In this document: piece after piece, positions 57,649 through 64,000 of the stretch | How the letters are laid out: the number at the start of each line of letters is the position of its first letter | Position numbering within the stretch: the stretch's first letter is position 1 | Source of the DNA: Eubacterium callanderi | GTDB lineage: Bacteria; Bacillota; Clostridia; Eubacteriales; Eubacteriaceae | DNA: 64,000 bases | Direction: 5' to 3' | Assembly: GCF_900142645.1 (NCBI RefSeq) | Contig: NZ_FRBP01000002.1 | Coordinates: 124,001-188,000 of the forward strand | Made by a program: the position numbers and the translations under genes | Notes under the pieces: model-generated | Database searches by the model: none | What the model was told of the DNA's origin: nothing | Seen by the model: only the letters and a program-made list of their open reading frames with translations

Positions 57649-58404
57649 ATGCTAAATATACTCTTATCCGGCGTCGGTGGCGCCATGGGGCATATGCTCC
57701 AGACCATTATCGGTGAAGATCCGGACTGCCAGATCGTGGCAGGCTTTGACATCAACACCGATCAGGACACCCCCTTCCCTGTCTATTCCGATTTAAGCCA
57801 GTGTGCGGAAAAGGCGGATGTCATCATTGACTTTTCCCATTACAAGGCCTTTGACAGCATCTTTGGCTATGCCAGAGACACCAAAACCCCCATCGTCATC
57901 GCCACCACCGGCCTCTCCGAAGCGAACCTGGCCGATATTGAAGACGGCTCAAAGGAATTTCCGGTTTTCAGAACGGCCAACATGAGCCTGGGCATCAACC
58001 TTCTGGCAAAAGCCCTGCGGGATATGGCCGGCGCTCTGGAGGACGGCTTTGACATTGAGATTATCGAAAAGCACCACAACAAAAAGGCGGACGCCCCCAG
58101 CGGCACCGCGCTGCTCCTGGCCGACGCGGTAAACGACGGCCTTGAAAATAAAAAGGACTATACCTTTGGCCGCTACGGCAGAGACTGTAAGCGGAACCCT
58201 CAGGAACTGGGTATCCACGCCGTCCGCGGCGGTACCATCCCCGGCGAGCACACGGTCTTATTCGCCGGCAACGATGAACTGATCGAAATCCGCCACACTG
58301 CCCTCTCCAAAAAAGTCTTTGCAAGCGGCGCAGTGACCGCGGCCAAATACCTTGTAGACCAGGCCCCCGGCCTCTACAATATGGAAATGCTAATTGACAA
58401 TTAA
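57649..58404 (+). CDS. dapB: 4-Hydroxy-tetrahydrodipicolinate reductase
   Basis: A 251-residue NAD(P)H-dependent reductase. The N-terminal nucleotide-binding loop is [13 protein letters not shown] (4-16); [21 protein letters not shown] and [16 protein letters not shown] follow; the substrate-site signature [15 protein letters not shown] (about 146-160) and [18 protein letters not shown] are intact. Third gene of the operon. Confidence 0.96.
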   Translation: MLNILLSGVGGAMGHMLQTIIGEDPDCQIVAGFDINTDQDTPFPVYSDLSQCAEKADVIIDFSHYKAFDSIFGYARDTKTPIVIATTGLSEANLADIEDGSKEFPVFRTANMSLGINLLAKALRDMAGALEDGFDIEIIEKHHNKKADAPSGTALLLADAVNDGLENKKDYTFGRYGRDCKRNPQELGIHAVRGGTIPGEHTVLFAGNDELIEIRHTALSKKVFASGAVTAAKYLVDQAPGLYNMEMLIDN

Positions 58405-58424
58405 ACCACACGAAAGGATTTAAC

Positions 58425-59156
58425 ATGACAAACGAAGAACTGAAAAAACAATTTGATTTAAACGACCCATACCAGATCGCAAAATATATTAAGGCCGTCG
58501 AGAAATCCACGCCAGTAAAGGCCTATGTCCGCGGCTACCTGAGACCGAGCGACTTGGCCGGCTACGAATATTACGGCGATCCCTCTGCCTGCATCATCAT
58601 CGGTGAGGCCGGTGAGATCAGCGCCCTTCTGGACGCCAAGACAGGCTCCATCTCCTCTGTCCGCATCGAATGTGACCGCCGCAACTCGGCCATTCCGTTG
58701 CTTAACTTAACCGAGGTGGACGCCCGCATCGAGCCTGGCTCCTTTATCCGCGAGGGTGCGCACATCCACAAAAACGCTGTGGTCATGATGGGCGCCGTGA
58801 TCAATATCGGCGCGGTTGTGGGCGAGGGCACCATGATCGATATGAATGCTGTGCTGGGTGCGCGTGCTACCATCGGCAAGAACTGCCATATCGGCGCGGG
58901 CGCTGTGGTCGCCGGCGTGCTTGAGCCACCGTCAAAACAGCCGGTCATCATTGAGGACGAAGTCCTGATCGGGGCCAACGCCGTTATCCTTGAGGGCGTC
59001 AAAATCGGTAAGGGCGCTGTGGTTGCCGCTGGTTCAGTGGTGACGGAGGAAGTTCCTGCCGGCGTTGTGGTCGCAGGCTCCCCTGCCAAAGTCGTTAAAG
59101 ACAAGGACGAAAAAACCGAGGATAAAACCGAATTACTCGACGATTTGAGAGGTTAA
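58425..59156 (+). CDS. dapH: Tetrahydrodipicolinate N-acetyltransferase
   Basis: A 243-residue left-handed beta-helix acyltransferase of the acetyl pathway. The N-terminal helical part (1-90) precedes hexapeptide repeats ([20 protein letters not shown] onward, about 105-200) with the family blocks [20 protein letters not shown] and [20 protein letters not shown]. The N-terminal domain and EPPSK motif match DapH rather than succinyl-type DapD. The C-terminus is acidic. It lies between dapB and lysC, with only seven bases to the latter. Confidence 0.94.
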   Translation: MTNEELKKQFDLNDPYQIAKYIKAVEKSTPVKAYVRGYLRPSDLAGYEYYGDPSACIIIGEAGEISALLDAKTGSISSVRIECDRRNSAIPLLNLTEVDARIEPGSFIREGAHIHKNAVVMMGAVINIGAVVGEGTMIDMNAVLGARATIGKNCHIGAGAVVAGVLEPPSKQPVIIEDEVLIGANAVILEGVKIGKGAVVAAGSVVTEEVPAGVVVAGSPAKVVKDKDEKTEDKTELLDDLRG

Positions 59157-59163
59157 GTTTCCG

Positions 59164-60378
59164 ATGAGCATCATTGTCCAAAAATACGGCGGTACCTCCA
59201 TGGGCACCATCGACCGTATTAAAAATGTCGCAAGACGTATTATTAAGAAAAGAGAAGATGGCAATCAGATGGTCGTGGTGGTTTCTGCCATGGGCAAAAG
59301 CACCGACGAGCTCGTCAAAATGGCTTACTCCATCAGCGACGCGCCGCCAAGACGCGAGCTGGATATGCTGTTAGCGACCGGCGAACAGGTCTCTATCTCC
59401 ATGCTGTCCATGGCCCTCAACGCCATGGGCTACGATGCGATCTCCTTTACCGGCCCACAGGTGGGCGTCCACACCATGGGCCACCACGGGAAATCCCGGA
59501 TCATGGATATTGAAACCCGGAAAATCGAGGATGCCCTGAATGACGGCAAAATCGTTATTATCGCAGGCTTCCAGGGGGTTAATGAAAATGACGATATCAC
59601 CACCCTGGGCCGGGGCGGCTCTGACACCAGCGCGGTTGCCCTGTCCTGTGTGTTAGAATGCCCCTGCGAAATCTACACCGATGTGGACGGTATCTACGGT
59701 GTGGACCCGCGGCTGTACCCGCCGGCTAAAAAGCTGGACACGGTAAGCTTTGACGAAATGCTGGAAATGGCCAGCCTGGGCGCCGGCGTCATGCACGCCC
59801 GCGCCATCGAGCTGGGCAGCAAGTACAACGCGGAAATCTATGTGGCATCCAGTATTCACGACGTGCCCGGTACTCTCATTAAGGAAGGTGACAGCAACAT
59901 GAGTCCTATGGAACAGCAGGCCATTACCGGCCTCGCCATCGACAACGACGAGCTGATGGTGTCTCTCAAGAACGTTCCCTTTGATATGAACATTACAGCC
60001 CAGTTCTTCTCAGACCTGGCTAAAAAAAGCATTAACATCGACATGATCAGCCAGACCGCTCCGGTCTACGGCGCGATCAACATTTCCTTTTCCGCCCCCA
60101 TCGAGGATCTGTCCGAGCTGCGGAAGATCCTGTATGATTTCATGGAAAAATACCCTCAGGTGGAAATGGACATCAACAAGGAAATCTCCAAGCTTTCTGT
60201 TGTGGGCATCGGCATGCGCAGCCAGTCCGGCGTTGCGGCCAAATTCTTCCAGCTTTTGGCCGACAACAATATCCCCATGCTCATGATCACAACCTCTGAA
60301 ATCCGCATTTCCTGCGTGATTCCATCCGAGCTTCGGGATACGGCTGTCATGGCCACCGCCGACGCGTTCGACCTGTAG
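59164..60378 (+). CDS. lysC: Aspartate kinase with two ACT domains
   Basis: A 404-residue aspartokinase catalysing the first step of the aspartate pathway. Kinase landmarks are QKYGGTSMG (5-13), VSAMGKSTDELV, TGEQVSISMLSMALN, and GRGGSDTSAVALSCVLE with TDVDGIYGVDPRL. Residues about 260-404 are two ACT domains, including VGIGMRSQSGVAAKFFQLL. An internal ATG (59899) with AAGGAAGG ten bases upstream could give a separate beta subunit as in B. subtilis. Lysine control by riboswitch and probably feedback by lysine or threonine. Confidence 0.95.
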   Translation: MSIIVQKYGGTSMGTIDRIKNVARRIIKKREDGNQMVVVVSAMGKSTDELVKMAYSISDAPPRRELDMLLATGEQVSISMLSMALNAMGYDAISFTGPQVGVHTMGHHGKSRIMDIETRKIEDALNDGKIVIIAGFQGVNENDDITTLGRGGSDTSAVALSCVLECPCEIYTDVDGIYGVDPRLYPPAKKLDTVSFDEMLEMASLGAGVMHARAIELGSKYNAEIYVASSIHDVPGTLIKEGDSNMSPMEQQAITGLAIDNDELMVSLKNVPFDMNITAQFFSDLAKKSINIDMISQTAPVYGAINISFSAPIEDLSELRKILYDFMEKYPQVEMDINKEISKLSVVGIGMRSQSGVAAKFFQLLADNNIPMLMITTSEIRISCVIPSELRDTAVMATADAFDL

Positions 60379-60387
60379 GAGGCCCTT

Positions 60388-60879
60388 ATGACGACCACCT
60401 ATATGGAGAGCCACAGTGTTGACGGCCTGACCGTTGACCACAAAAACCTCATGATCTCGCTGAAGAAAGTGCCGGTCAATTCCATTATCCTGACCCGCTG
60501 CCTCAGCGAGCTATCAGACGCTGACGTCAATGTCGACATCATCACCCAGACTGCTCCGGTCAAAAACGCCTTTGACGTTTCCTTTATTGTACTCGAGCGC
60601 GACCTGGAGAAGGTCAAGGACATCGTAAACGCCCTTGGCGAGGAATACCCTGAAATTAAAATCACCATCAATAAGGATATTACACGCCTGTCCGTCTCTG
60701 GCATTGGCATGCGCACCCAGTCCGGGGTCGCCGCCAAATTCTTCCAGGTGCTGGCTGACAACGACGTCCAGATTTTAATGATCACCACCTCCGAAATTCG
60801 TATCTCCTGTATCATCAAGATCGAGGATACCGAGAAAGCGGTCGCGGCCACAAAAGAGGCCTTTGATCTGGAGGATTGA
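60388..60879 (+). CDS. Stand-alone ACT-domain protein duplicated from aspartokinase
   Basis: A 163-residue protein that aligns without gaps to the C-terminal ~150 residues of the preceding LysC. Both share QTAPV, the KEISKLSV/KDITRLSV strand, GIGMR-QSGVAAKFFQ and MITTSEIRISC. It holds two ACT domains and no kinase domain, and its length nearly equals the beta-type product predicted from the internal LysC start (159 residues). It has its own RBS (TAGGAGG) nine bases after the lysC stop. It is likely a regulatory partner of aspartokinase formed by duplication; which amino acid it binds is unknown. Confidence 0.9.
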   Translation: MTTTYMESHSVDGLTVDHKNLMISLKKVPVNSIILTRCLSELSDADVNVDIITQTAPVKNAFDVSFIVLERDLEKVKDIVNALGEEYPEIKITINKDITRLSVSGIGMRTQSGVAAKFFQVLADNDVQILMITTSEIRISCIIKIEDTEKAVAATKEAFDLED

Positions 60880-60888
60880 AACGGCTTT

Positions 60889-60926
60889 GAGGTGGCGTGC
60901 CGAAACGGCGCGCCATCTTTTTTATG
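60889..60926 (+). terminator. Terminator of the lysine operon
   Basis: GGTGGCGTGCCG pairs with CGGCGCGCCATC around AAA (one G-U/mismatch each side), followed by six T. Confidence 0.92.
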
Positions 60927-61043
60927 CTCTTCGGATCAGTCTCCTTTTTAAACAAAAGCTGGTTTTATCCCCGATTATTTAAGTTTTCCATTGTATAATA
61001 AAAAGCACTGTGAAATATTCAATAAAATCAGAGGTGAAAATAA

Positions 61044-61928
61044 ATGCGTGAAAATTTATCTGCCAGAGGCAGTCTGGACGACTGGATTGACGCTTCTGAG
61101 GAGGCACTCTGGAACGCGGGCTTTGAGCGCGTGGAGGTGGATGAACATTTTGACCGCCTTGCCGCCGATATTGGCGAGAACGGTTATATCGATATTAATT
61201 TTCTGATACAGAACGACGGGCGGGTACGCCTGGAAATTGACGCCTCCGACAAGGAGCTCATCGGCCAGTTTAAATCTTCGGTGGCCCGGGTCATGCAGGA
61301 CGGCGGCCGCGGCGAAGGCCGTTCCGGCGGACGTGACAGCCGCGCAGGGGGCAGTCGTTATGCGGACGAAGATACAGACCTGGCGGACGACGATGGCTCC
61401 GGCAGCCGGGGCAATAAGGGCAGGCGCGGTAAGAAGGGCCGTACCGGCGGGCGCGGGCTTCGTATGCCCGGCGGCAGACGTTCCGGCGATCCCTTTTACG
61501 CCCGCACCTGGTTCATCCTGCTTATGCTGGTTCTTGTACCCCCGCTCGGCATTTTTCTAATGTACTGCTATAAAAAGTTCGGTCTGATTCCAAGAATCCT
61601 TTTAACCCTGATCGCCGTGCTCTACACACTGCTGATCTGGCTCGGGCTTTTTGGCATAAACACAGGGATCAACCAGGAGACCATTAACAGCTGGATACAA
61701 AACGGCCAGTCCCAGATTACAAGGCTCATCAACAATCAGAAAAACAGCAGCCCCAGCCCGTCTGCCACGCCGTCCGCACCCCCCAGCACGGGCTCGGACA
61801 GCACCACCACGACAGCTCCGGGAAGTGGCACAGACAGTGGCTCTGACTCCGGCGGCGGCTCCAACTTCATCAAAGACGCTATCAATTCCATTCTCCCTTC
61901 ACCCACTGCGGACGGGGAAAACGAATAA
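61044..61928 (+). CDS. Membrane-anchored low-complexity protein
   Basis: A 294-residue protein I do not recognise. Residues about 1-85 form a folded cytoplasmic domain (SLDDWIDASEEALWNAGFER and VRLEIDASDKELIGQFKSSV). A Gly/Arg/Ser/Asp-rich basic linker follows (GRGEGRSGGRDSRAGGSR to about 140), then two hydrophobic helices (about 152-173 and 182-206), and a C-terminal Ser/Thr/Pro/Gly-rich region (about 230-285). Local GC is high through the linker. Orientation and function are unknown; the basic linker could bind nucleic acid or membrane lipid. AGAGGTG lies upstream of ATG 61044. Confidence 0.85.
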   Translation: MRENLSARGSLDDWIDASEEALWNAGFERVEVDEHFDRLAADIGENGYIDINFLIQNDGRVRLEIDASDKELIGQFKSSVARVMQDGGRGEGRSGGRDSRAGGSRYADEDTDLADDDGSGSRGNKGRRGKKGRTGGRGLRMPGGRRSGDPFYARTWFILLMLVLVPPLGIFLMYCYKKFGLIPRILLTLIAVLYTLLIWLGLFGINTGINQETINSWIQNGQSQITRLINNQKNSSPSPSATPSAPPSTGSDSTTTTAPGSGTDSGSDSGGGSNFIKDAINSILPSPTADGENE

Positions 61929-61982
61929 AAAACAGGGTCTTCGGGCAACACTCATAAAACAGTATGGGAATTAATTTCGGGA

Positions 61983-62016
61983 AACGGCGCAGCTTTGGCT
62001 GCGCTGTTTTTTTGTT
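61983..62016 (+). terminator. Terminator of the low-complexity gene
   Basis: GGCGCAGC pairs with GCTGCGC(T) around TTTG, followed by eight T. Confidence 0.88.
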
Positions 62017-62053
62017 TTACATATTTGTTTGACTTGTCACGCGCGACAGCCTG

Positions 62054-62989
62054 CTAGCCTTCGTATATCATCGCTATCTTCTGTATTCTGCGCTTCATTT
62101 CCGCTCGGACATGCAGCGGCTCTAAGCACTCGCATTTGTCCCCAAAGCTAAGCAGAATACCGTAGTGGTATTCGTTCTCTATGAAAGGAAAGCTGACAAT
62201 ATAGTGTGCGTCACCGTCTGGTAAAAAGTCCTCATAAGCGCAAAAATCAAGTACCCTGTCCATCACAGATTTATGAATACGGATTTTAATTTTTGTCTGC
62301 AGATTCGTCAGAATATTATCAAAATCCAGCGGCGGTTTTTGATACTCCCGCGGTGTAAAAGTTTTCTCCTGCATTTGCAGGTTTGACATGCGGGATAGCC
62401 TGAATAAGCGGTAGTCCTCTCTTTTATGGCAATACCCCTGTAAATACCAGTGGCTGCCTTTTAAGACAAGCTGGTACGGCTCGGCGGTTCGTGTGGTTTT
62501 GTTTCCGTGATGGGCTATATATCCAAAGGTCAGCAGCCTGCTTTCCTGCATCGCGGTTTTAATAATTTCCAGGTATGGCTGTATGTTTCTGTTTCCCATC
62601 CACTGACTCAAATCGATGTTTATTTGATTTGCTTTTAATTCAATGTCCTTTGCGCGGTCGGCAGGGATAAAACTCCTGACCTTGGCAAGCGCATGTACCA
62701 GCTCATCCCCCCGTACCATGCCCGAAAGACTGGAAAGCCCCATCAGGAGGGCTGAAAGGTCGTGCGCCGAAAAAACCTTTTTATCAATCTTGTATGCCGG
62801 CATGATTTCAAAGCCGCCGCCCGCTCCCGGGGTCGAATGAACAGGAATCCCCGCCATGTTGATCGCGTCGATGTCACGGTAAATGGTGCGGGGGGAAACC
62901 TCAAACATATTCGCCAACGCCTGGGCGCCGATACGCTTTTTATCAAGGAGTATCATCATAATACTGACAAGTCTGTCTATTTTCATCAA
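62054..62989 (-). CDS. YafY-like WYL-domain transcriptional regulator
   Basis: A 311-residue regulator with an N-terminal HTH (KRIGAQALANMFEVSPRTIY, about 18-37) and a WYL domain (about 150-220; YQLVLKGSHWYLQGYCHKRE and YRLFRLSRMSNLQM), plus a WCX-like C-terminus. WYL proteins sense nucleic acids or small ligands and often act as repressors of neighbouring genes. Divergent from the DJ-1/PfpI gene, which it probably controls. Confidence 0.9.
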   Translation of the reverse strand: MMKIDRLVSIMMILLDKKRIGAQALANMFEVSPRTIYRDIDAINMAGIPVHSTPGAGGGFEIMPAYKIDKKVFSAHDLSALLMGLSSLSGMVRGDELVHALAKVRSFIPADRAKDIELKANQINIDLSQWMGNRNIQPYLEIIKTAMQESRLLTFGYIAHHGNKTTRTAEPYQLVLKGSHWYLQGYCHKREDYRLFRLSRMSNLQMQEKTFTPREYQKPPLDFDNILTNLQTKIKIRIHKSVMDRVLDFCAYEDFLPDGDAHYIVSFPFIENEYHYGILLSFGDKCECLEPLHVRAEMKRRIQKIAMIYEG

Positions 62990-63041
62990 GCTGCCGCCTT
63001 TCTATTTGATTGTTGCCATACTGTTGTCAACAATGACATGG

Positions 63042-63047
63042 TACAAT
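63042..63047 (+). promoter_or_regulatory. -10 element of the DJ-1/PfpI gene
   Basis: TACAAT after a TTGTCAACAATGACA inverted-repeat-like stretch (63024-63038), which may be a regulator site between the divergent genes. Confidence 0.4.
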
Positions 63048-63092
63048 AAAAAAGCAGACAAATCAATAAGACAATGAAATTGGAGGAAATTT

Positions 63093-63740
63093 ATGTTTAC
63101 AATTTATGTTTATGTTCTTGATACTTTAGCGGACTGGGAATTAGGGCATGTTACTTCGGAGCTGAATTCCGGTCGGTTTTTTAAAAAAGACGCACGGTGT
63201 ATATCGCTCAAAACGGTAAGCGATTCTAAAGCGCCAATCCATACAATGGGCGGGCTCACCATTCTGCCCGACTGCTTAATCGAGGACATTGTGGTGGGAG
63301 AAACAAGCCTGCTGCTGTTGCCGGGCGCAGACACCTGGAACGACCCAAGGCATGAGGCTGTCATCGAAAAAGCAAGCGAATTTCTCGCTTCAGGCGCTAT
63401 GGTGTGCGCAATCTGTGGGGCTACCGCTGCCCTTGCCCGCTTTGGCTTTTTGGATAAGCGCCCGCATACCAGCAATGGGCCGGGGTTTCTTGAAATGGTC
63501 TCTCCCGGCTATAAGGGGCAAAGCTATTACATCGACAAACCCTCTGTATCGGAGGGCAATCTTATTACTGCCGGCTCTACCGGCGCTCTGCTGTGGGCAA
63601 AACAAATCATTGAGCATTTAGGCGTTTTTCAGTCAAACACGCTGGAAGCCTGGTATGAGTACTTTTGTACCGGGGAGCCTGAGCATTTCTTTGCCCTCAT
63701 GCAAACTTTGCCGTCTGGCGATGGAAATGGAACCCTATAA
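63093..63740 (+). CDS. DJ-1/PfpI family protein (class I glutamine amidotransferase-like)
   Basis: A 215-residue protein with the flavodoxin-like DJ-1 fold. The nucleophile elbow with Cys is VCAICGATAALARFGF (about 108-123), preceded by LLLLPGADTW (the Gly/Asp strand) and followed by GNLITAGSTGALLWAKQIIE. The N-terminus FTIYVYVLDTLADWELGHVT is typical of single-domain PfpI-like members, which act as glyoxalases, chaperones or hydrolases. Divergent from the WYL regulator. TTGGAGG precedes ATG 63093. Confidence 0.9.
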   Translation: MFTIYVYVLDTLADWELGHVTSELNSGRFFKKDARCISLKTVSDSKAPIHTMGGLTILPDCLIEDIVVGETSLLLLPGADTWNDPRHEAVIEKASEFLASGAMVCAICGATAALARFGFLDKRPHTSNGPGFLEMVSPGYKGQSYYIDKPSVSEGNLITAGSTGALLWAKQIIEHLGVFQSNTLEAWYEYFCTGEPEHFFALMQTLPSGDGNGTL

Positions 63741-63782
63741 AAAAGGCAGGCGTATCGCTAAAATAATACACCTGCCTTTTCC
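63738..63782. terminator. Terminator between convergent genes
   Basis: AAAAAGGCAGG pairs with CCTGCCTTTT around a longer loop; works for both genes. Confidence 0.8.
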
Positions 63783-63833
63783 GCCCTGTATGGCGGCTGC
63801 TCTGCTTGAGTGCCTCTTTTGTGGGGTCTATTT

Positions 63834-64000
63834 TTATTCCTCAACCCTTTCCATGCGCTTATCGTAGATCAGACGGATGATGGCAGAGATAAAAATCGTC
63901 AGAAAACAGGCTGCCAGAACCGCGTGCTCGCCGTAATCGGTAATGGCGCCTGCGGTAAAAAGGGGCTCGTTGTGGCTGATGAGAAGAACCACATTGGCGA
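63834..64000 (-). CDS. C-terminal part of a membrane protein (truncated by window edge)
   Basis: Only the last 54 codons are in the window. They contain hydrophobic segments (ANVVLLISHN and AVLAACFLTIFISAIIRLIY) and end with YDKRMERVEE. The rest of the gene lies beyond 64000, so the family cannot be decided. Confidence 0.65.
   Translation of the reverse strand, partial: ANVVLLISHNEPLFTAGAITDYGEHAVLAACFLTIFISAIIRLIYDKRMERVEE

Overview
The window reads as a stretch of an anaerobic, low-to-moderate GC Firmicutes (class Clostridia) chromosome. An acetogen of the Eubacterium limosum/callanderi type is my best guess from gene content and style: a clustered lysine pathway under a lysine riboswitch, a glycine-riboswitch-controlled AGCS transporter, a MetH-reactivation-like protein, an AraM-type dehydrogenase, an aldo/keto reductase with a ferredoxin tail, and XpaC/TelA. 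The species is inference; no 16S rRNA or other taxonomic marker is present. No prophage, insertion sequence, CRISPR array or plasmid function was seen.

Layout. 0-2 kb: a small triple-repeat protein and the riboswitch-controlled amino-acid/sodium symporter. 2-4.9 kb: a four-gene operon (unknown 196 aa protein, macro-domain protein, CARF/DUF1887 nuclease resembling Card1/Can2, 87 aa protein). Its leader carries a good promoter followed at once by an intrinsic terminator and then a palindrome over the first RBS. This is the most likely place for an undescribed system. 4.9-10 kb: two small unknowns, a PD-(D/E)XK plus XPD/DinG-type helicase, a DUF3786 protein and a YdcF-like membrane protein. 10-15 kb: araM, araD and araB with a divergent DeoR regulator and near-identical promoter/operator blocks. 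15-28 kb: M20 peptidase, aldo/keto reductase, hybrid histidine kinase, TelA/XpaC, small alarmone synthetase, flavodoxin-fold reductase, 2-hydroxyacid dehydrogenase, RecX, and an M23 peptidase preceded by a WalR-like box. 28-36 kb: DUF815 ATPase, a DUF6323/DUF6179-like pair, the radical-SAM/TIGR03915-type DNA repair pair, a pentapeptide-repeat protein, dCMP deaminase and two-subunit serine dehydratase.

36-48 kb is rich in stress-type genes: two MscL paralogues (one with a zinc ribbon), a catalytically degenerate HD-hydrolase-like protein, a TetR operon, a LEA-like coil, DsrE, CorA, alpha-amylase, CaiB-type CoA transferase, a nucleotidyltransferase, YjzC, KTSC, GNAT, cupin and lysozyme-like genes, plus two short genes of 59 and 51 aa. 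Several of these genes carry promoter-like GTTT/GGGTAW pairs resembling the general-stress sigma-B class. 48-50 kb holds six tRNA genes. 50-55 kb: methyltransferase, amidohydrolase, and a GlcT-like antiterminator beside a PtsG-like EIICBA whose leader has an antiterminator-type terminator.

55-61 kb is the lysine/diaminopimelate operon: riboswitch, asd, dapA, dapB, dapH, lysC, then a separate gene that duplicates the ACT regulatory part of LysC. The window ends with a membrane-anchored low-complexity protein, a WYL regulator divergent from a DJ-1/PfpI protein, and the 3' end of a membrane-protein gene.
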